A stretch of DNA of 64,000 nt from Octadecabacter arcticus 238 (GTDB taxonomy: Bacteria; Pseudomonadota; Alphaproteobacteria; Rhodobacterales; Rhodobacteraceae): the NCBI RefSeq assembly GCF_000155735.2, contig NC_020908.1:1183001-1247000 (forward strand), written 5' to 3'. The stretch's first letter is position 1. Each line of letters opens with the position of its first letter. Of this stretch, positions 55,431 to 64,000 are shown piece by piece. A model generated the notes under the pieces. That model was not told where the DNA came from and made no database searches. It was given only the letters and a program-made list of their open reading frames with translations. A program made the translations under genes and the position numbers.

Positions 55431-57590
55431 CTACGCAAACGTATCCGCGAATGTGGTCCGAAATAGGGTAGCAAGATCGGCGAGGGGGGCTGAACTGTCG
55501 CCCATGCTCACCTGATTACCGCCGAATTTACCCACGGACGCGATTGGCACGCCGGCACTGCCGGCAGCGACCATCAAAGCTTCGGCTTGATCATAGGTGC
55601 AGGCGATGAGGTAGCGGGCTTGGTCTTCGCCAAACAATGTGTGTGTGTCGGCGGAGTCGAGGCTGACGCCCGTACCACCTGTTTCGGCCATTTCAAACGC
55701 GGCGAGCGCGAGGCCACCGTCGCTCAGGTCGGTGCAGGCATCGATCCATTGCGCGTTGGCGCGGATAAAGTCGCCGTGAAGTTTTTCAGCCACGAGGTCC
55801 ACGTCGGGCGCATCGCCCTCAATGCGGTGCAACACTTCGGCCAGTATTGCGGATTGACCGAGGTGGCCAGCTGTGGTGCCGACGAGGAGTGCGACATGGC
55901 CTTCGCGGGCAATGCCGCCAATGATGTCATCGCTGTGCTTCAATAGGCCGACCGCTCCAATGGTGGGTGTGGGCAAAATGCCGGTGCCGTCGGTTTCATT
56001 ATAAAGCGACACATTGCCGGACACGATGGGCATATCAAGCGCGATGCAGGCCGCTGCAATGCCTTTGATCGCGCCGACAAATTGGCCCATGATTTCGGGT
56101 TTTTCAGGATTGCCGAAGTTCATGTTGTCGGTGGTGGCCAGCGGTGTTGCGCCCACAGCGGTCAGGTTGCGGTACGCCTCTGCAACAGCCTGCGCGCCGC
56201 CTTTTTCGGGGTTGGCCATGACGTAGCGTGGCGTCACGTCCGAGGTAAAGGCCAGCAATTTGTCGGTGCCATGCACGCGCACAATTCCTGCGCCAAGACC
56301 TGGTGCGCGGACAGTGTCAGCCATGACCTGGCTGTCATACTGTTCATAAACCCAATGTTTGGCGGCATAGTTTGGGGTGGCCAACAGGGCCTTCAGCCCG
56401 TCGATCGGATCAATGTTTGGCACATCAGCCAGCGGATCAGCGGGCGGCGTTTCCACCCATGGGCGGTCATATTCCGGCGCGGAGCCTGACAGCGTTGCTA
56501 GCGGCAAGTCGGCTTTAACTTCGCCGTGGTGCAGCACCAAAAAGCGGTCTTCGGCAATGGTTTCACCGACGATCGCGAAATCAAGGTCCCATTTGGTGAA
56601 CACGGCGCGGGCCTCGGCCTCATGCTCTGGTTTCAGGACCATGAGCATGCGTTCCTGGCTCTCGCTCAGCATCATCTCATAGGCGGTCATGTTGGTTTCG
56701 CGTTGCGGCACGTCTTCGAGGTTGAGTTTGACGCCCAAACCGCCTTTGTCGCCCATTTCCACAGCCGAACAGGTCAGGCCAGCCGCACCCATATCTTGAA
56801 TCGAAATGACGGCACCTGTTGCCATCAATTCCAGCGTCGCCTCCATCAGGCGCTTTTCTGTGAACGGATCGCCGACCTGCACAGTGGGGCGTTTGTCTTC
56901 AATTGTGTCGTCAAACTCAGCTGATGCCATTGTCGCGCCGCCCACACCGTCACGTCCGGTTTTTGCGCCAAGATAGACGACGGGCATGCCGATGCCGGAC
57001 GCCGCCGAATAGAAAATCTTGTCGGTGTCCGCGAGGCCAGCGGCAAACGCGTTGACTAGGCAGTTGCCATTGTAGGCGGAATGAAAGCGCACTTCGCCGC
57101 CCACAGTCGGCACGCCAAAGCAATTGCCGTAACCGCCGACGCCCGCAACGACGCCGTGCACCAGGGCTCGCGTTTTGTGATGGCTGGGATCCCCAAAGGA
57201 CAGGGAATTCATTGCTGCAATCGGACGTGCGCCCATCGTAAAGACATCCCGTAGGATGCCGCCGACGCCCGTTGCCGCGCCTTGGTAGGGTTCGATGTAA
57301 GACGGATGGTTATGGCTTTCCATTTTGAAAACAACGCATTGTCCGTCGCCAATGTCGACGATGCCCGCGTTTTCACCGGGACCGCAGATGACTTGTGGGC
57401 CGGTCGTGGGCAGCGTGCGCAACCATTTCTTTGAGGATTTATAAGAGCAGTGTTCGTTCCACATCGCTGAAAAGATGCCGAGTTCGGTGAACGTTGGTTC
57501 GCGTCCGATAATGTCCAATATCCGGTCGTATTCCGAAGGCGACAGGCCGTGGGCCGAAATCAGGTCGGATGTGATGGCTGGCTCTTGCAT
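55431..57590 (-). CDS. purL: Phosphoribosylformylglycinamidine synthase subunit PurL
   Basis: 719 residues, the small PurL type that needs separate PurQ and PurS. Makes FGAM from FGAR with ATP and glutamine-derived ammonia in purine synthesis. [27 protein letters not shown] and [16 protein letters not shown] are family hallmarks. purQ and purS are not in the window. bolA follows 68 bp downstream on the same strand. Confidence 0.96.
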   Translation of the reverse strand: MQEPAITSDLISAHGLSPSEYDRILDIIGREPTFTELGIFSAMWNEHCSYKSSKKWLRTLPTTGPQVICGPGENAGIVDIGDGQCVVFKMESHNHPSYIEPYQGAATGVGGILRDVFTMGARPIAAMNSLSFGDPSHHKTRALVHGVVAGVGGYGNCFGVPTVGGEVRFHSAYNGNCLVNAFAAGLADTDKIFYSAASGIGMPVVYLGAKTGRDGVGGATMASAEFDDTIEDKRPTVQVGDPFTEKRLMEATLELMATGAVISIQDMGAAGLTCSAVEMGDKGGLGVKLNLEDVPQRETNMTAYEMMLSESQERMLMVLKPEHEAEARAVFTKWDLDFAIVGETIAEDRFLVLHHGEVKADLPLATLSGSAPEYDRPWVETPPADPLADVPNIDPIDGLKALLATPNYAAKHWVYEQYDSQVMADTVRAPGLGAGIVRVHGTDKLLAFTSDVTPRYVMANPEKGGAQAVAEAYRNLTAVGATPLATTDNMNFGNPEKPEIMGQFVGAIKGIAAACIALDMPIVSGNVSLYNETDGTGILPTPTIGAVGLLKHSDDIIGGIAREGHVALLVGTTAGHLGQSAILAEVLHRIEGDAPDVDLVAEKLHGDFIRANAQWIDACTDLSDGGLALAAFEMAETGGTGVSLDSADTHTLFGEDQARYLIACTYDQAEALMVAAGSAGVPIASVGKFGGNQVSMGDSSAPLADLATLFRTTFADTFA

Positions 57591-57894
57591 GTGCGTCCCT
57601 TGAACTGGTTGCGCGACGTTTATGGCAAGGCGCGTCCGTATTCAACATCGGTTCAACGTGGGACAGCAGCCCGTCAGGGTCATCCGACAGCTCACCAGCA
57701 AAAAATGCCAGTGTTGCGCCAGCCTTTAGCGGGTCAACGCTGCAGATGTTGCGGTTTTGGATGGTATAGACGGCCCCGCGCCATTTGAAGGTTTCGACGG
57801 GCAGGATGGCGCGCAGAGCAAGTTGATCGTCGACCCATTTGGTTTGCTTGTTGCAATAAATTCAGGCGCAACGGCCTGGTTTCTGGTCGCTCAT
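57591..57894 (-). pseudogene. Possible decayed small gene upstream of purL with an in-frame TGA
   Basis: A minus-strand frame begins ATG at 57894 (MSDQKPGRCA), meets TGA at 57862-57864 and then continues IYCNKQTKWVDDQLALRAIL and AFFAGELSDDPDGLLSH without further stops into the purL start region (the frame is open to 57439). The stretch after the TGA is strongly protein-like. The simplest reading is a CGA-to-TGA change in a small cysteine-containing protein. No family recognised. Confidence 0.4.
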
Positions 57895-58048
57895 GCTGCC
57901 TCCGATCCGTGATATCGGACGAGTTTAGTCTAACGTGTCGGCACGCAATAGCATTGCTGACGGTAGAGCAGAGTGTGTAACAGGTTTTGCATTTTGACTT
58001 CTGTAGCAATCGATTGAACTGGCATGATGCTGAGCGGCAGGATTTTAT

Positions 58049-58603
58049 TTTCCACAAACGGGATTAAAGCCACCGGCTTCCAGGCGGTCCGCTTTAGCGT
58101 AATGTACTATAATCTTCCCTCTCATTTTTAAGACCCCGCGAAGCGGTAAGGGTCTTAAAAATGAGAGGGAAGATTATGATCTATTCCACAGGAAGCCATA
58201 CCAAATTTTATCACCGATTTCACGTCGTCTGGACAACAAAATACCGATACAAAGTTATGCGCGGTGAAATGCGTGAGCGTATCCGTGAAATCATTATCCA
58301 AACATGCCAAGAACTTGGCGTGCATATTGAGACGGGCGTATTGTCGACCGATCACGTCCACATGTTCATATCGGTCCCGCCTCAGATAGCTTTGTCAAAG
58401 GTGATGATGCGGATCAAGGGACGCTCGTCTTATAAGATACAGCGCGAGTTTCCCGAACTGCGCAAACGGTACTGGGGCCAGCGGTTTTGGGCTCGCGGAT
58501 TTTTCTCAACAACCAGCGGCAATGTCACTGACGCTGTCATACTTCAGTATCTTGAATTACATTCAAAAAGGGAACCTACCGGCGTCAGCCGGTAGTCGTT
58601 CAG
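58049..58603 (+). mobile_element. IS200/IS605-family element, copy 3 (555 bp)
   Basis: Same length and right end as copies 1 and 2. The left flank is TTAT rather than TTAC (58045-58048), and one base in the left-end hairpin is changed (AGGCGG for AGCCGG). Intergenic between the purL upstream region and the LysR gene; no gene is broken. Confidence 0.92.
58176..58595 (+). CDS. tnpA: IS200-type Y1 (HUH) transposase, copy 3
   Basis: 139 residues from the ATG at 58176. One residue differs from copies 1 and 2 (Thr for Lys at position 53, HIETGVLS). The HVH motif and the catalytic tyrosine are intact. Confidence 0.93.
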   Translation: MIYSTGSHTKFYHRFHVVWTTKYRYKVMRGEMRERIREIIIQTCQELGVHIETGVLSTDHVHMFISVPPQIALSKVMMRIKGRSSYKIQREFPELRKRYWGQRFWARGFFSTTSGNVTDAVILQYLELHSKREPTGVSR

Positions 58604-58918
58604 TGCACGGCAGAGCTCTTGGTGGGCGTTAATGGTCTATCAATATCTCAATTGTGAAAAAAATGGAATTGGGAAAATGCGGGCTACACGTCTTGTCGCG
58701 CGGATCAAGCCGTTCACAAACAAGGAGTTAGACAAAGAAATGCCGGGCACAAAGGCCCGGCGAAGTCCAACAGGGAGGTATAAAGCGGCAAGGCCACTCT
58801 ATGTCGTATGTTAATGAGGCAGCGACGAAACGAGCAAGCGATAACGGCGCTCTTGGGTGCATGTCCGCCATGCGTGTGTCGCATAGGTCACGGCCCTGAG
58901 CGATATGATGAGATGCAT
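58604..58918. other. Intergenic region between IS200 copy 3 and the LysR gene
   Basis: About 315 bp with no gene I can support. The only element seen is a GCCGGGC/GCCCGGC hairpin (58742-58761) which on the minus strand is followed by ATTTCTTT and would end LysR transcription. Confidence 0.55.
58742..58761 (-). terminator. Probable terminator of the LysR gene
   Basis: GCCGGGC and GCCCGGC, 7-bp stem with a 6-nt loop, then a T-rich tract on the minus strand. Confidence 0.65.
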
Positions 58919-59830
58919 TTAAGCGATCGCGGCGGCGCCATCACGAATACGGCGGCGATGGGCAATAATCTCATCCTGAACAAAATCGCGGAACGCCATG
59001 ATCCGTTTGGATTGCCGCAGCTCTTCGGGATAGGCAAGGAAAACAGGGACTTCACCGCTTTCAACCTCAGGCAGAACGCGCACAAGGGTGGGGAAGTCCT
59101 CGATCACATAATCAGGCAAAACGCCAATACCGAGGTCGGACAGCACTGCCTGAAGCACGCCAAAGTAATTGTTCACATGCAAAAGACTGGGTTTGTCATA
59201 GCTGAGCAGATGCCCGACAAGTGTTGCCCCCGCCGCCACCTGAAACGCGCTGGGGCTTTGACAAATGAGCCGATGACGGCCGATGTCCTCGATTTCATCG
59301 AAACCACCCACTTTGTCGAGGTATGCCTGCGACGCATAAAGCCGCATGCGCACTGTCATCAGCTTTTTGCGAACCAGATCGGCCTGCGAGGGTTCTTTCA
59401 TGCGAATTGCCACGTCGGCTTCGCGCATTGGCAGGTCGAGCACGCGTTCTTCCAGCATCAGGTCGATGTTAAGGTCCGGATATTTTTCATAGAGTGCAGG
59501 CAGGCGCGGCGCGAGCCAGAGGGTGCCAAAGCCTGTGGTGGTGGTGACCTTCAGCTCACCAAAGACTTCTTCGGCGGAATCCTTAATTCGTGCACTGGCG
59601 GCATCCAGACGGCGTGACATGGATTTGGTTGCATCAAACAGCAGTTCGCCCTGTTCGGTCAGGATCAAGCCACGGGCGTGACGGTGAAACAGGATCGTCG
59701 AAAGTGATTCTTCGAGCGCACGAATTTGGCGCGACACCGCCGATTGCGACAAATGTAGCTTGTCACCCGCAGCTGTCAGCGACCCTGCGTCAGCGACCGC
59801 GTGAAAGATTCGTAACTTGTCCCAGTCCAT
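58919..59830 (-). CDS. LysR-family transcriptional regulator, divergent from the indolepyruvate oxidoreductase
   Basis: 303 residues from the ATG at 59830 (MDWDKLRIFHAVADAGSLTAAGDKLHLSQSAVSRQIRALEES). Winged helix-turn-helix with the classic LSQSAVSRQI recognition helix and a full effector domain. The 162-bp divergent spacer with the large oxidoreductase gene suggests control of it. The effector is unknown. Confidence 0.92.
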   Translation of the reverse strand: MDWDKLRIFHAVADAGSLTAAGDKLHLSQSAVSRQIRALEESLSTILFHRHARGLILTEQGELLFDATKSMSRRLDAASARIKDSAEEVFGELKVTTTTGFGTLWLAPRLPALYEKYPDLNIDLMLEERVLDLPMREADVAIRMKEPSQADLVRKKLMTVRMRLYASQAYLDKVGGFDEIEDIGRHRLICQSPSAFQVAAGATLVGHLLSYDKPSLLHVNNYFGVLQAVLSDLGIGVLPDYVIEDFPTLVRVLPEVESGEVPVFLAYPEELRQSKRIMAFRDFVQDEIIAHRRRIRDGAAAIA

Positions 59831-59992
59831 CGGATATCCTTGCTGCATCTGTTACCGCTCACATGTTGGCACTTGTTACGTATCCCTTATGTCTGTTTCA
59901 TTCCGTGATGTCAGGTGAAATGCGTTTGGTAGGTCAGCTTTTATGACCTAAGATGTGAGAGAGAGCCGTAATATCACGCAGGGAGGTGTTAT

Positions 59993-62900
59993 ATGACCCG
60001 TCAAGACGTCACGCTGAATGACCGCTATGATTTGACTAAAAAGCAGATTTTGTTGAATGGCACACAGGCGCTTGTGCGGCTGATGTTGATGCAAAAGGCG
60101 CGTGATACGGCGGCGGGGCTGAATACCGCAGGATATGTGACCGGATATCGCGGATCGCCGCTGGGTGCGGTCGATATGCAGATGGAACGTGCCCAAAAGG
60201 TGCTGAGCGAGGCCGATGTGACGTTTCAGCGCGGCCTGAACGAGGATTTGGCGGCAACGGCGTTATGGGGCAGCCAACAGGCCGAATTGCGCGGCGAGGG
60301 GACGCATGACGGCGTTTTCGGACTTTGGTATGGCAAAGGACCCGGTGTGGACCGGTCTGGCGATGTCATGCGACACGCCAACATGGCCGGATCATCGGCC
60401 AATGGCGGTGTCATCATGGCGATGGGCGATGACCACACCGGCGAAAGTTCCACGACACTGCACCAGTCCGATTGGGCGATGGTCGATGCCTATATGCCGA
60501 TTGTATCGCCCGCCGGTGTGCAAGAAATCCTTGATATGGGGCAATATGCTTGGGCCTTGTCGCGCTTTGCCGGTGTCTGGGTTGGGCTAAAGACGATGAA
60601 GGACACCATTGAAGTCACCAGCGTGGTGGACGGTGATCCGTTCGTGCAAGACTTTGTAACGCCAGACTTTCCGATGCCCGAGGGTGGGCTGAACATTCGT
60701 CTGATCGATACGCCAATTGCGCAAGAGGCGCGGATGATTGACCACAAACGGTTCGCCGCCGAAGCGTTCGCGCGGGCCAACCGGATCGATAAAGTCGTGT
60801 GGCCGCGCGAAGGGGCCAAGATTGGCTTTGTCGCGGCAGGTAAAAACTGGCTCGACCTGTTGCACGCATTTTCGTTGTTGGGAATTGATGCGGATGAGGC
60901 CGCAAAGCTCGGGTTGACGACCTATAAGGTCGGGCAAGTCTGGCCGCTGGACGTGGAAAGTTTCCATGAATGGGCTGCGGGGCTGGATTTGATCATTGTG
61001 GTCGAAGAAAAACGCAAGCTCATCGAAGTGCAGATCAAGGAAGCGATCTTTGACGATCACGACGGGCGGCGGGTTTACGGCTGGCACAAGGGTGACAGCT
61101 GGGAAAATGGCCGCCGTGAGGAAATGTTTCCGACGCGGTATGCGCTGGACCCCGTTTGGATTGCCGAGAAAATCGGTGGTGTGCTGATCGAAGAGGGCAG
61201 ACGCACGGACGGAATCGAGGGCGGTTTGGCAAAGCTGGCAGACGTAAAACGCGCCGATAACGTGGAAGAAATCGCTGCTCGCCTGCCGTATTTCTGTTCC
61301 GGTTGCCCGCATAATTCATCGACCCGCGTGCCAGAAGGCGATCGCGCCTACGCAGGCATCGGCTGTCATTATATGGTGCAATGGATGGACCGCGACACAG
61401 TTGGGTTCACGCAGATGGGCGGTGAAGGTGCCAATTGGGTCGGCGAAGCGCCGTTTTCCAAACGCGATCACGTATTCCAGAACCTTGGGGACGGGACATA
61501 CAACCATTCGGGCGTTCAGGCGATCCGGTTCGCGCTTATGGCGGGCACCAACATAACCTACAAAATCTTGTATAATGATGCCGTGGCAATGACCGGCGGG
61601 CAGGGCAATGATGGTGGGCTGACAGCCGACCAGATTTGTCGCGAAGTACTGGCGATGGGTGTGAAAACCGTGGCCCTCGTGCATGATCCCAAGGAGGGTT
61701 TGGACCTGTCGACGATCCCGTCAGGCATTGCGATTTCAATCCGCGATGATCTGGATGCGGTTCAAAAATGGATAAGCAAAGTTAAAGGCGTATCGGTCCT
61801 TGTTTATGTGCAGACCTGTGCTGCCGAAAAACGCCGTCGCCGCAAACGCGGGCTCTTTCCTGACCCTGACAAACGCGTGTTCATCAATACCGATGTTTGC
61901 GAAGGCTGTGGCGATTGTGGCGTGCAATCCAACTGCGTGTCCATCGTTCCACTTGAAACCGAATTGGGCCGCAAACGCGCAATTGATCAGTCGTCTTGCA
62001 ACAAAGACTTCTCATGCGTCAACGGGTTTTGCCCGTCATTTGTAACGGTTGAAGGCGCACAATTGAAAAAGGCGGCGACCACATCCGTTGATCTGCCTGA
62101 TCTGCCCGATCCGGTTTTGCCACAGATCAACGGCACGCATAATGTTGTGATCACCGGCGTTGGTGGTACGGGCGTTGTGACCATCGGCGCGGTGCTGGCG
62201 ATGGCGGCACATGTGGACGGCAAGGCGGCTGGCATGATGGAAATGGCTGGGCTGGCCCAAAAGGGCGGTGCGGTGCATATCCATTGTCGATTGGCTGAGG
62301 AGGCCTGCGATATTCATGCGATCCGCGTGTCGACTGGCGAATGTGATACGTTGATTGGCGGCGATTTGGTTGTGTCTGCTGGTGCCAAAACGCTGGGGCT
62401 GATGTCGACAGGGCGCACGTGCGGCGTGGTCAATTCGCACGAAGTCATGACCGGTGATTTCACCCGCGATGTTGATTTCAAATTGCCCACAGATCGCCTG
62501 ACGCTGGCGTTGGAGGTGCGTCTAAAAGATCGCCTGTCGATGTTTGATGCCCATTCGCTCGCCAAAGCACTGATGGGGGACGCGATTTATTCCAACATGA
62601 TGGTGTTCGGGGCGACGTGGCAGATGGGCGGGATCCCGATTTCGGGTGCGGCGATCCGCCAAGCGATCGAATTGAATGGTACCGCGGTGCAGCGCAATTT
62701 GCAGGCGTTTGAATATGGTCGCTGGGCGGTGCTTCATCCGACACAAGTCGAACAAGTTTTGAACCCGACGGTGGTTAATAAGCCAAAAACGCTGGACGAA
62801 AAAATCGCGTTTCGTGCACAGCATCTGACCAAGTATCAAAATGCAAAGTACGCCAAACACTATACCGATTTTGTTGCCGGATTTGATGGTGATCTACGTG

Positions 62901-63406
62901 AAGCGGTGGCGCTTGGGTATCATAAGCTGTTGTCTTACAAGGATGAATACGAAGTCGCGCGGCTACTGATCGACACGCGCAGACAGGCTGAGGCGGAATT
63001 TGAGGGGACGCTAAAGCTGACCCACCACCTCGCGCCGCCGTTAGTGAGCGGAACAGGATCTAACGGGCGACCAAAGAAGATCGCAATGCCCAAGGTTACG
63101 GCAAAGCTGTTCCCGCTTCTTGCGCGCATGAAGGGATTGCGCGGCACCGCGTTGGATATTTTTGGCCGCACCGATGAGCGTAGAATGGAACGCGCGCTGA
63201 TTGCGGAATATGAATCCGATATGATTTCGGTGCGCGGGGACGTGCGCCCTGACAGCGTCGACGCTGCCGTCGCACTTGCCCGTTTGCCGCTCGATATTCG
63301 CGGGTTTGGACCGGTGAAACTGGACTACGCCGCCAAGGCTGCAAAACGGCGCGAAGAATTGCTGGCGGTTCTGCGTACCCCAGAAGGGCGTGTTGCTGCA
63401 GAATGA
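59993..63406 (+). CDS. Indolepyruvate ferredoxin oxidoreductase, fused alpha/beta type
   Basis: 1137 residues from an ATG with GGGAGG upstream. Oxidatively decarboxylates aryl pyruvates (from Trp, Phe or Tyr transamination) to aryl-acetyl-CoA, passing electrons to ferredoxin. Order: alpha-type pyrimidine domain (YRGSPLGAVDMQM), TPP-binding domain (GQGNDGGLTADQ region), an Fe-S cysteine region (VCEGCGDCGVQSNC and later CNKDFSCVNGFC) and a C-terminal gamma-type domain (GVGGTGVVTIGAV, MMEMAGLAQKGGAV). This large single-chain form is common in aerobic proteobacteria. A LysR gene is divergent. Confidence 0.92.
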   Translation: MTRQDVTLNDRYDLTKKQILLNGTQALVRLMLMQKARDTAAGLNTAGYVTGYRGSPLGAVDMQMERAQKVLSEADVTFQRGLNEDLAATALWGSQQAELRGEGTHDGVFGLWYGKGPGVDRSGDVMRHANMAGSSANGGVIMAMGDDHTGESSTTLHQSDWAMVDAYMPIVSPAGVQEILDMGQYAWALSRFAGVWVGLKTMKDTIEVTSVVDGDPFVQDFVTPDFPMPEGGLNIRLIDTPIAQEARMIDHKRFAAEAFARANRIDKVVWPREGAKIGFVAAGKNWLDLLHAFSLLGIDADEAAKLGLTTYKVGQVWPLDVESFHEWAAGLDLIIVVEEKRKLIEVQIKEAIFDDHDGRRVYGWHKGDSWENGRREEMFPTRYALDPVWIAEKIGGVLIEEGRRTDGIEGGLAKLADVKRADNVEEIAARLPYFCSGCPHNSSTRVPEGDRAYAGIGCHYMVQWMDRDTVGFTQMGGEGANWVGEAPFSKRDHVFQNLGDGTYNHSGVQAIRFALMAGTNITYKILYNDAVAMTGGQGNDGGLTADQICREVLAMGVKTVALVHDPKEGLDLSTIPSGIAISIRDDLDAVQKWISKVKGVSVLVYVQTCAAEKRRRRKRGLFPDPDKRVFINTDVCEGCGDCGVQSNCVSIVPLETELGRKRAIDQSSCNKDFSCVNGFCPSFVTVEGAQLKKAATTSVDLPDLPDPVLPQINGTHNVVITGVGGTGVVTIGAVLAMAAHVDGKAAGMMEMAGLAQKGGAVHIHCRLAEEACDIHAIRVSTGECDTLIGGDLVVSAGAKTLGLMSTGRTCGVVNSHEVMTGDFTRDVDFKLPTDRLTLALEVRLKDRLSMFDAHSLAKALMGDAIYSNMMVFGATWQMGGIPISGAAIRQAIELNGTAVQRNLQAFEYGRWAVLHPTQVEQVLNPTVVNKPKTLDEKIAFRAQHLTKYQNAKYAKHYTDFVAGFDGDLREAVALGYHKLLSYKDEYEVARLLIDTRRQAEAEFEGTLKLTHHLAPPLVSGTGSNGRPKKIAMPKVTAKLFPLLARMKGLRGTALDIFGRTDERRMERALIAEYESDMISVRGDVRPDSVDAAVALARLPLDIRGFGPVKLDYAAKAAKRREELLAVLRTPEGRVAAE

Positions 63407-63494
63407 GGCGAAAAACCTGCATGGATTTCCCGTGGAAAGGCACGTAGAACCCAACCAACGGCGTTTGCGCGTCTCATAATCAAAGGCAAGGCAG

Positions 63495-64000
63495 ATGGCA
63501 GTTGGCATTTTTGACAGTGGTTTGGGCGGGTTAACCGTGCTGGATGCGGTGCAGCAGCGCCTGCCGGATGTGCCGTTTGTCTACTACGCCGACAGCGCAA
63601 ATGCGCCCTACGGCGTGCGCACGGCAGATGATATTTACAACCTGACCACGGCGGCGACACAAGCGCTGTTTGATGCAGGTTGCGATCTGGTGATCCTAGC
63701 CTGCAACACCGCATCGGCCGCGGCACTGCGGCGTATGCAAGAAAGCTGGGTACCAAAAGACAAGCGGGTTTTGGGGGTTTTCGTTCCACTCATTGAGGCC
63801 ATGACCGAGCGGTCGTGGGGCGACAATTCCCCGCCACGCGAAGTCGGTGTCAAACACGTTGCGCTATTTGCCACACCCGCAACCGTTTCGAGCCGCGCAT
63901 TCCAGCGCGAACTGGCGTTTCGCGCCATCGGCGTAGATGTCGAAGGACAAGCCTGCGGTGGCGTGGTTGATGCGATTGAGGAAGGCGACATGATCCTTGC
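63495..64000 (+). CDS. murI: Glutamate racemase, 3' end outside window
   Basis: The first 168 codons are present. Supplies D-glutamate for peptidoglycan. [16 protein letters not shown] with catalytic-site D7, [11 protein letters not shown], and the first catalytic cysteine C70 in ILACNTASA are visible; the second cysteine appears in [15 protein letters not shown] close to the window edge. Starts 88 bp after the oxidoreductase stop. Confidence 0.95.
   Translation, partial: MAVGIFDSGLGGLTVLDAVQQRLPDVPFVYYADSANAPYGVRTADDIYNLTTAATQALFDAGCDLVILACNTASAAALRRMQESWVPKDKRVLGVFVPLIEAMTERSWGDNSPPREVGVKHVALFATPATVSSRAFQRELAFRAIGVDVEGQACGGVVDAIEEGDMIL

Noticed and set aside
58632..58814. 60-codon plus-strand frame after IS200 copy 3
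   Set aside because: No ribosome site, Lys/Arg-rich end, and it contains the LysR terminator hairpin.
58808..59617. 269-codon plus-strand frame opposite the LysR gene
   Set aside because: The minus-strand LysR protein is unmistakable; this frame is its complement.
1..64000. CRISPR arrays, defence islands, prophage or secondary-metabolite clusters
   Set aside because: No regularly spaced repeats, cas-like, restriction, phage structural or PKS/NRPS genes were seen; the window is housekeeping genes plus insertion sequences.

Overview
The window reads as chromosomal DNA of a Roseobacter-group alphaproteobacterium (Rhodobacteraceae). This is inferred from moderately high GC, the gene order (hemA, a RodZ-like gene, ispG; the paired gap genes near tkt and zapA; BolA next to a monothiol glutaredoxin), a DUF1127 micro-protein and an alphaproteobacterial-type LexA box in front of uvrA. 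The genes are mostly housekeeping, but six insertion sequences sit among them. That density would fit an IS-rich genus such as Octadecabacter; this is a guess from style, not a search result.

Layout. 1-9.4 kb: 3' part of hemA, RodZ-like protein, ispG, a zinc-ribbon membrane protein, a periplasmic DsbA-type oxidoreductase, an M48 protease with TPRs, an aminotransferase, an N-acetylmuramoyl-L-alanine amidase and a methyltransferase. 9.6-18.4 kb: PBP1a, prfB, a DUF2189 membrane protein split by an IS200-type element, bactofilin overlapping an M23 peptidase, a metallo-hydrolase and a peroxiredoxin. 18.4-25.2 kb: a giant AsmA/YhdP-type protein, queA, a small membrane protein, an MFS carrier and a DUF924 protein. 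25.2-29.3 kb: an IS630 element and a PAS/GGDEF signalling gene split by an ISL3-family element. 29.4-45.6 kb: lpdA, a second MFS carrier, uvrA, a valine-degradation operon (acyl-CoA dehydrogenase, 3-hydroxyisobutyryl-CoA hydrolase, mmsB), a YbdK-type ligase, an L,D-transpeptidase, a cupredoxin, a decayed IS630 element, mmsA with a divergent LysR regulator, a CBS protein and coaD. 45.7-57.6 kb: DUF1127 protein, second IS200 copy, two gap paralogues flanking an unannotated 47-residue membrane protein, DoxX and DUF808 membrane proteins, a frameshifted DUF4329 lipoprotein, tkt, a ZauP-like/ZapA pair, and a grxD / small membrane protein / bolA / purL block. 58-64 kb: third IS200 copy, a LysR regulator divergent from a fused indolepyruvate ferredoxin oxidoreductase, and the start of murI.

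The genes group by function. One group builds and divides the envelope (PBP1a, amidase, M23 peptidase, bactofilin, L,D-transpeptidase, RodZ-like, ZapA/ZauP-like, MurI). A second handles central carbon and amino-acid breakdown (GAPDH x2, transketolase, LpdA, valine pathway, indolepyruvate oxidoreductase). A third serves Fe-S/redox upkeep (Grx4, BolA, Bcp, DsbA-like).

I did not find a convincing new multi-gene defence or biosynthetic system. The best leads are regulatory or structural: LacI-type palindromes shared by both gap promoters and a DUF1127 promoter; an unassigned 13-bp palindrome at three loci; two GAPDH paralogues that differ at the cofactor-deciding residue with a tiny membrane protein between them; G/C homopolymer tracts, one of which breaks a lipoprotein gene; and exactly reconstructable gene interruptions by mobile elements.
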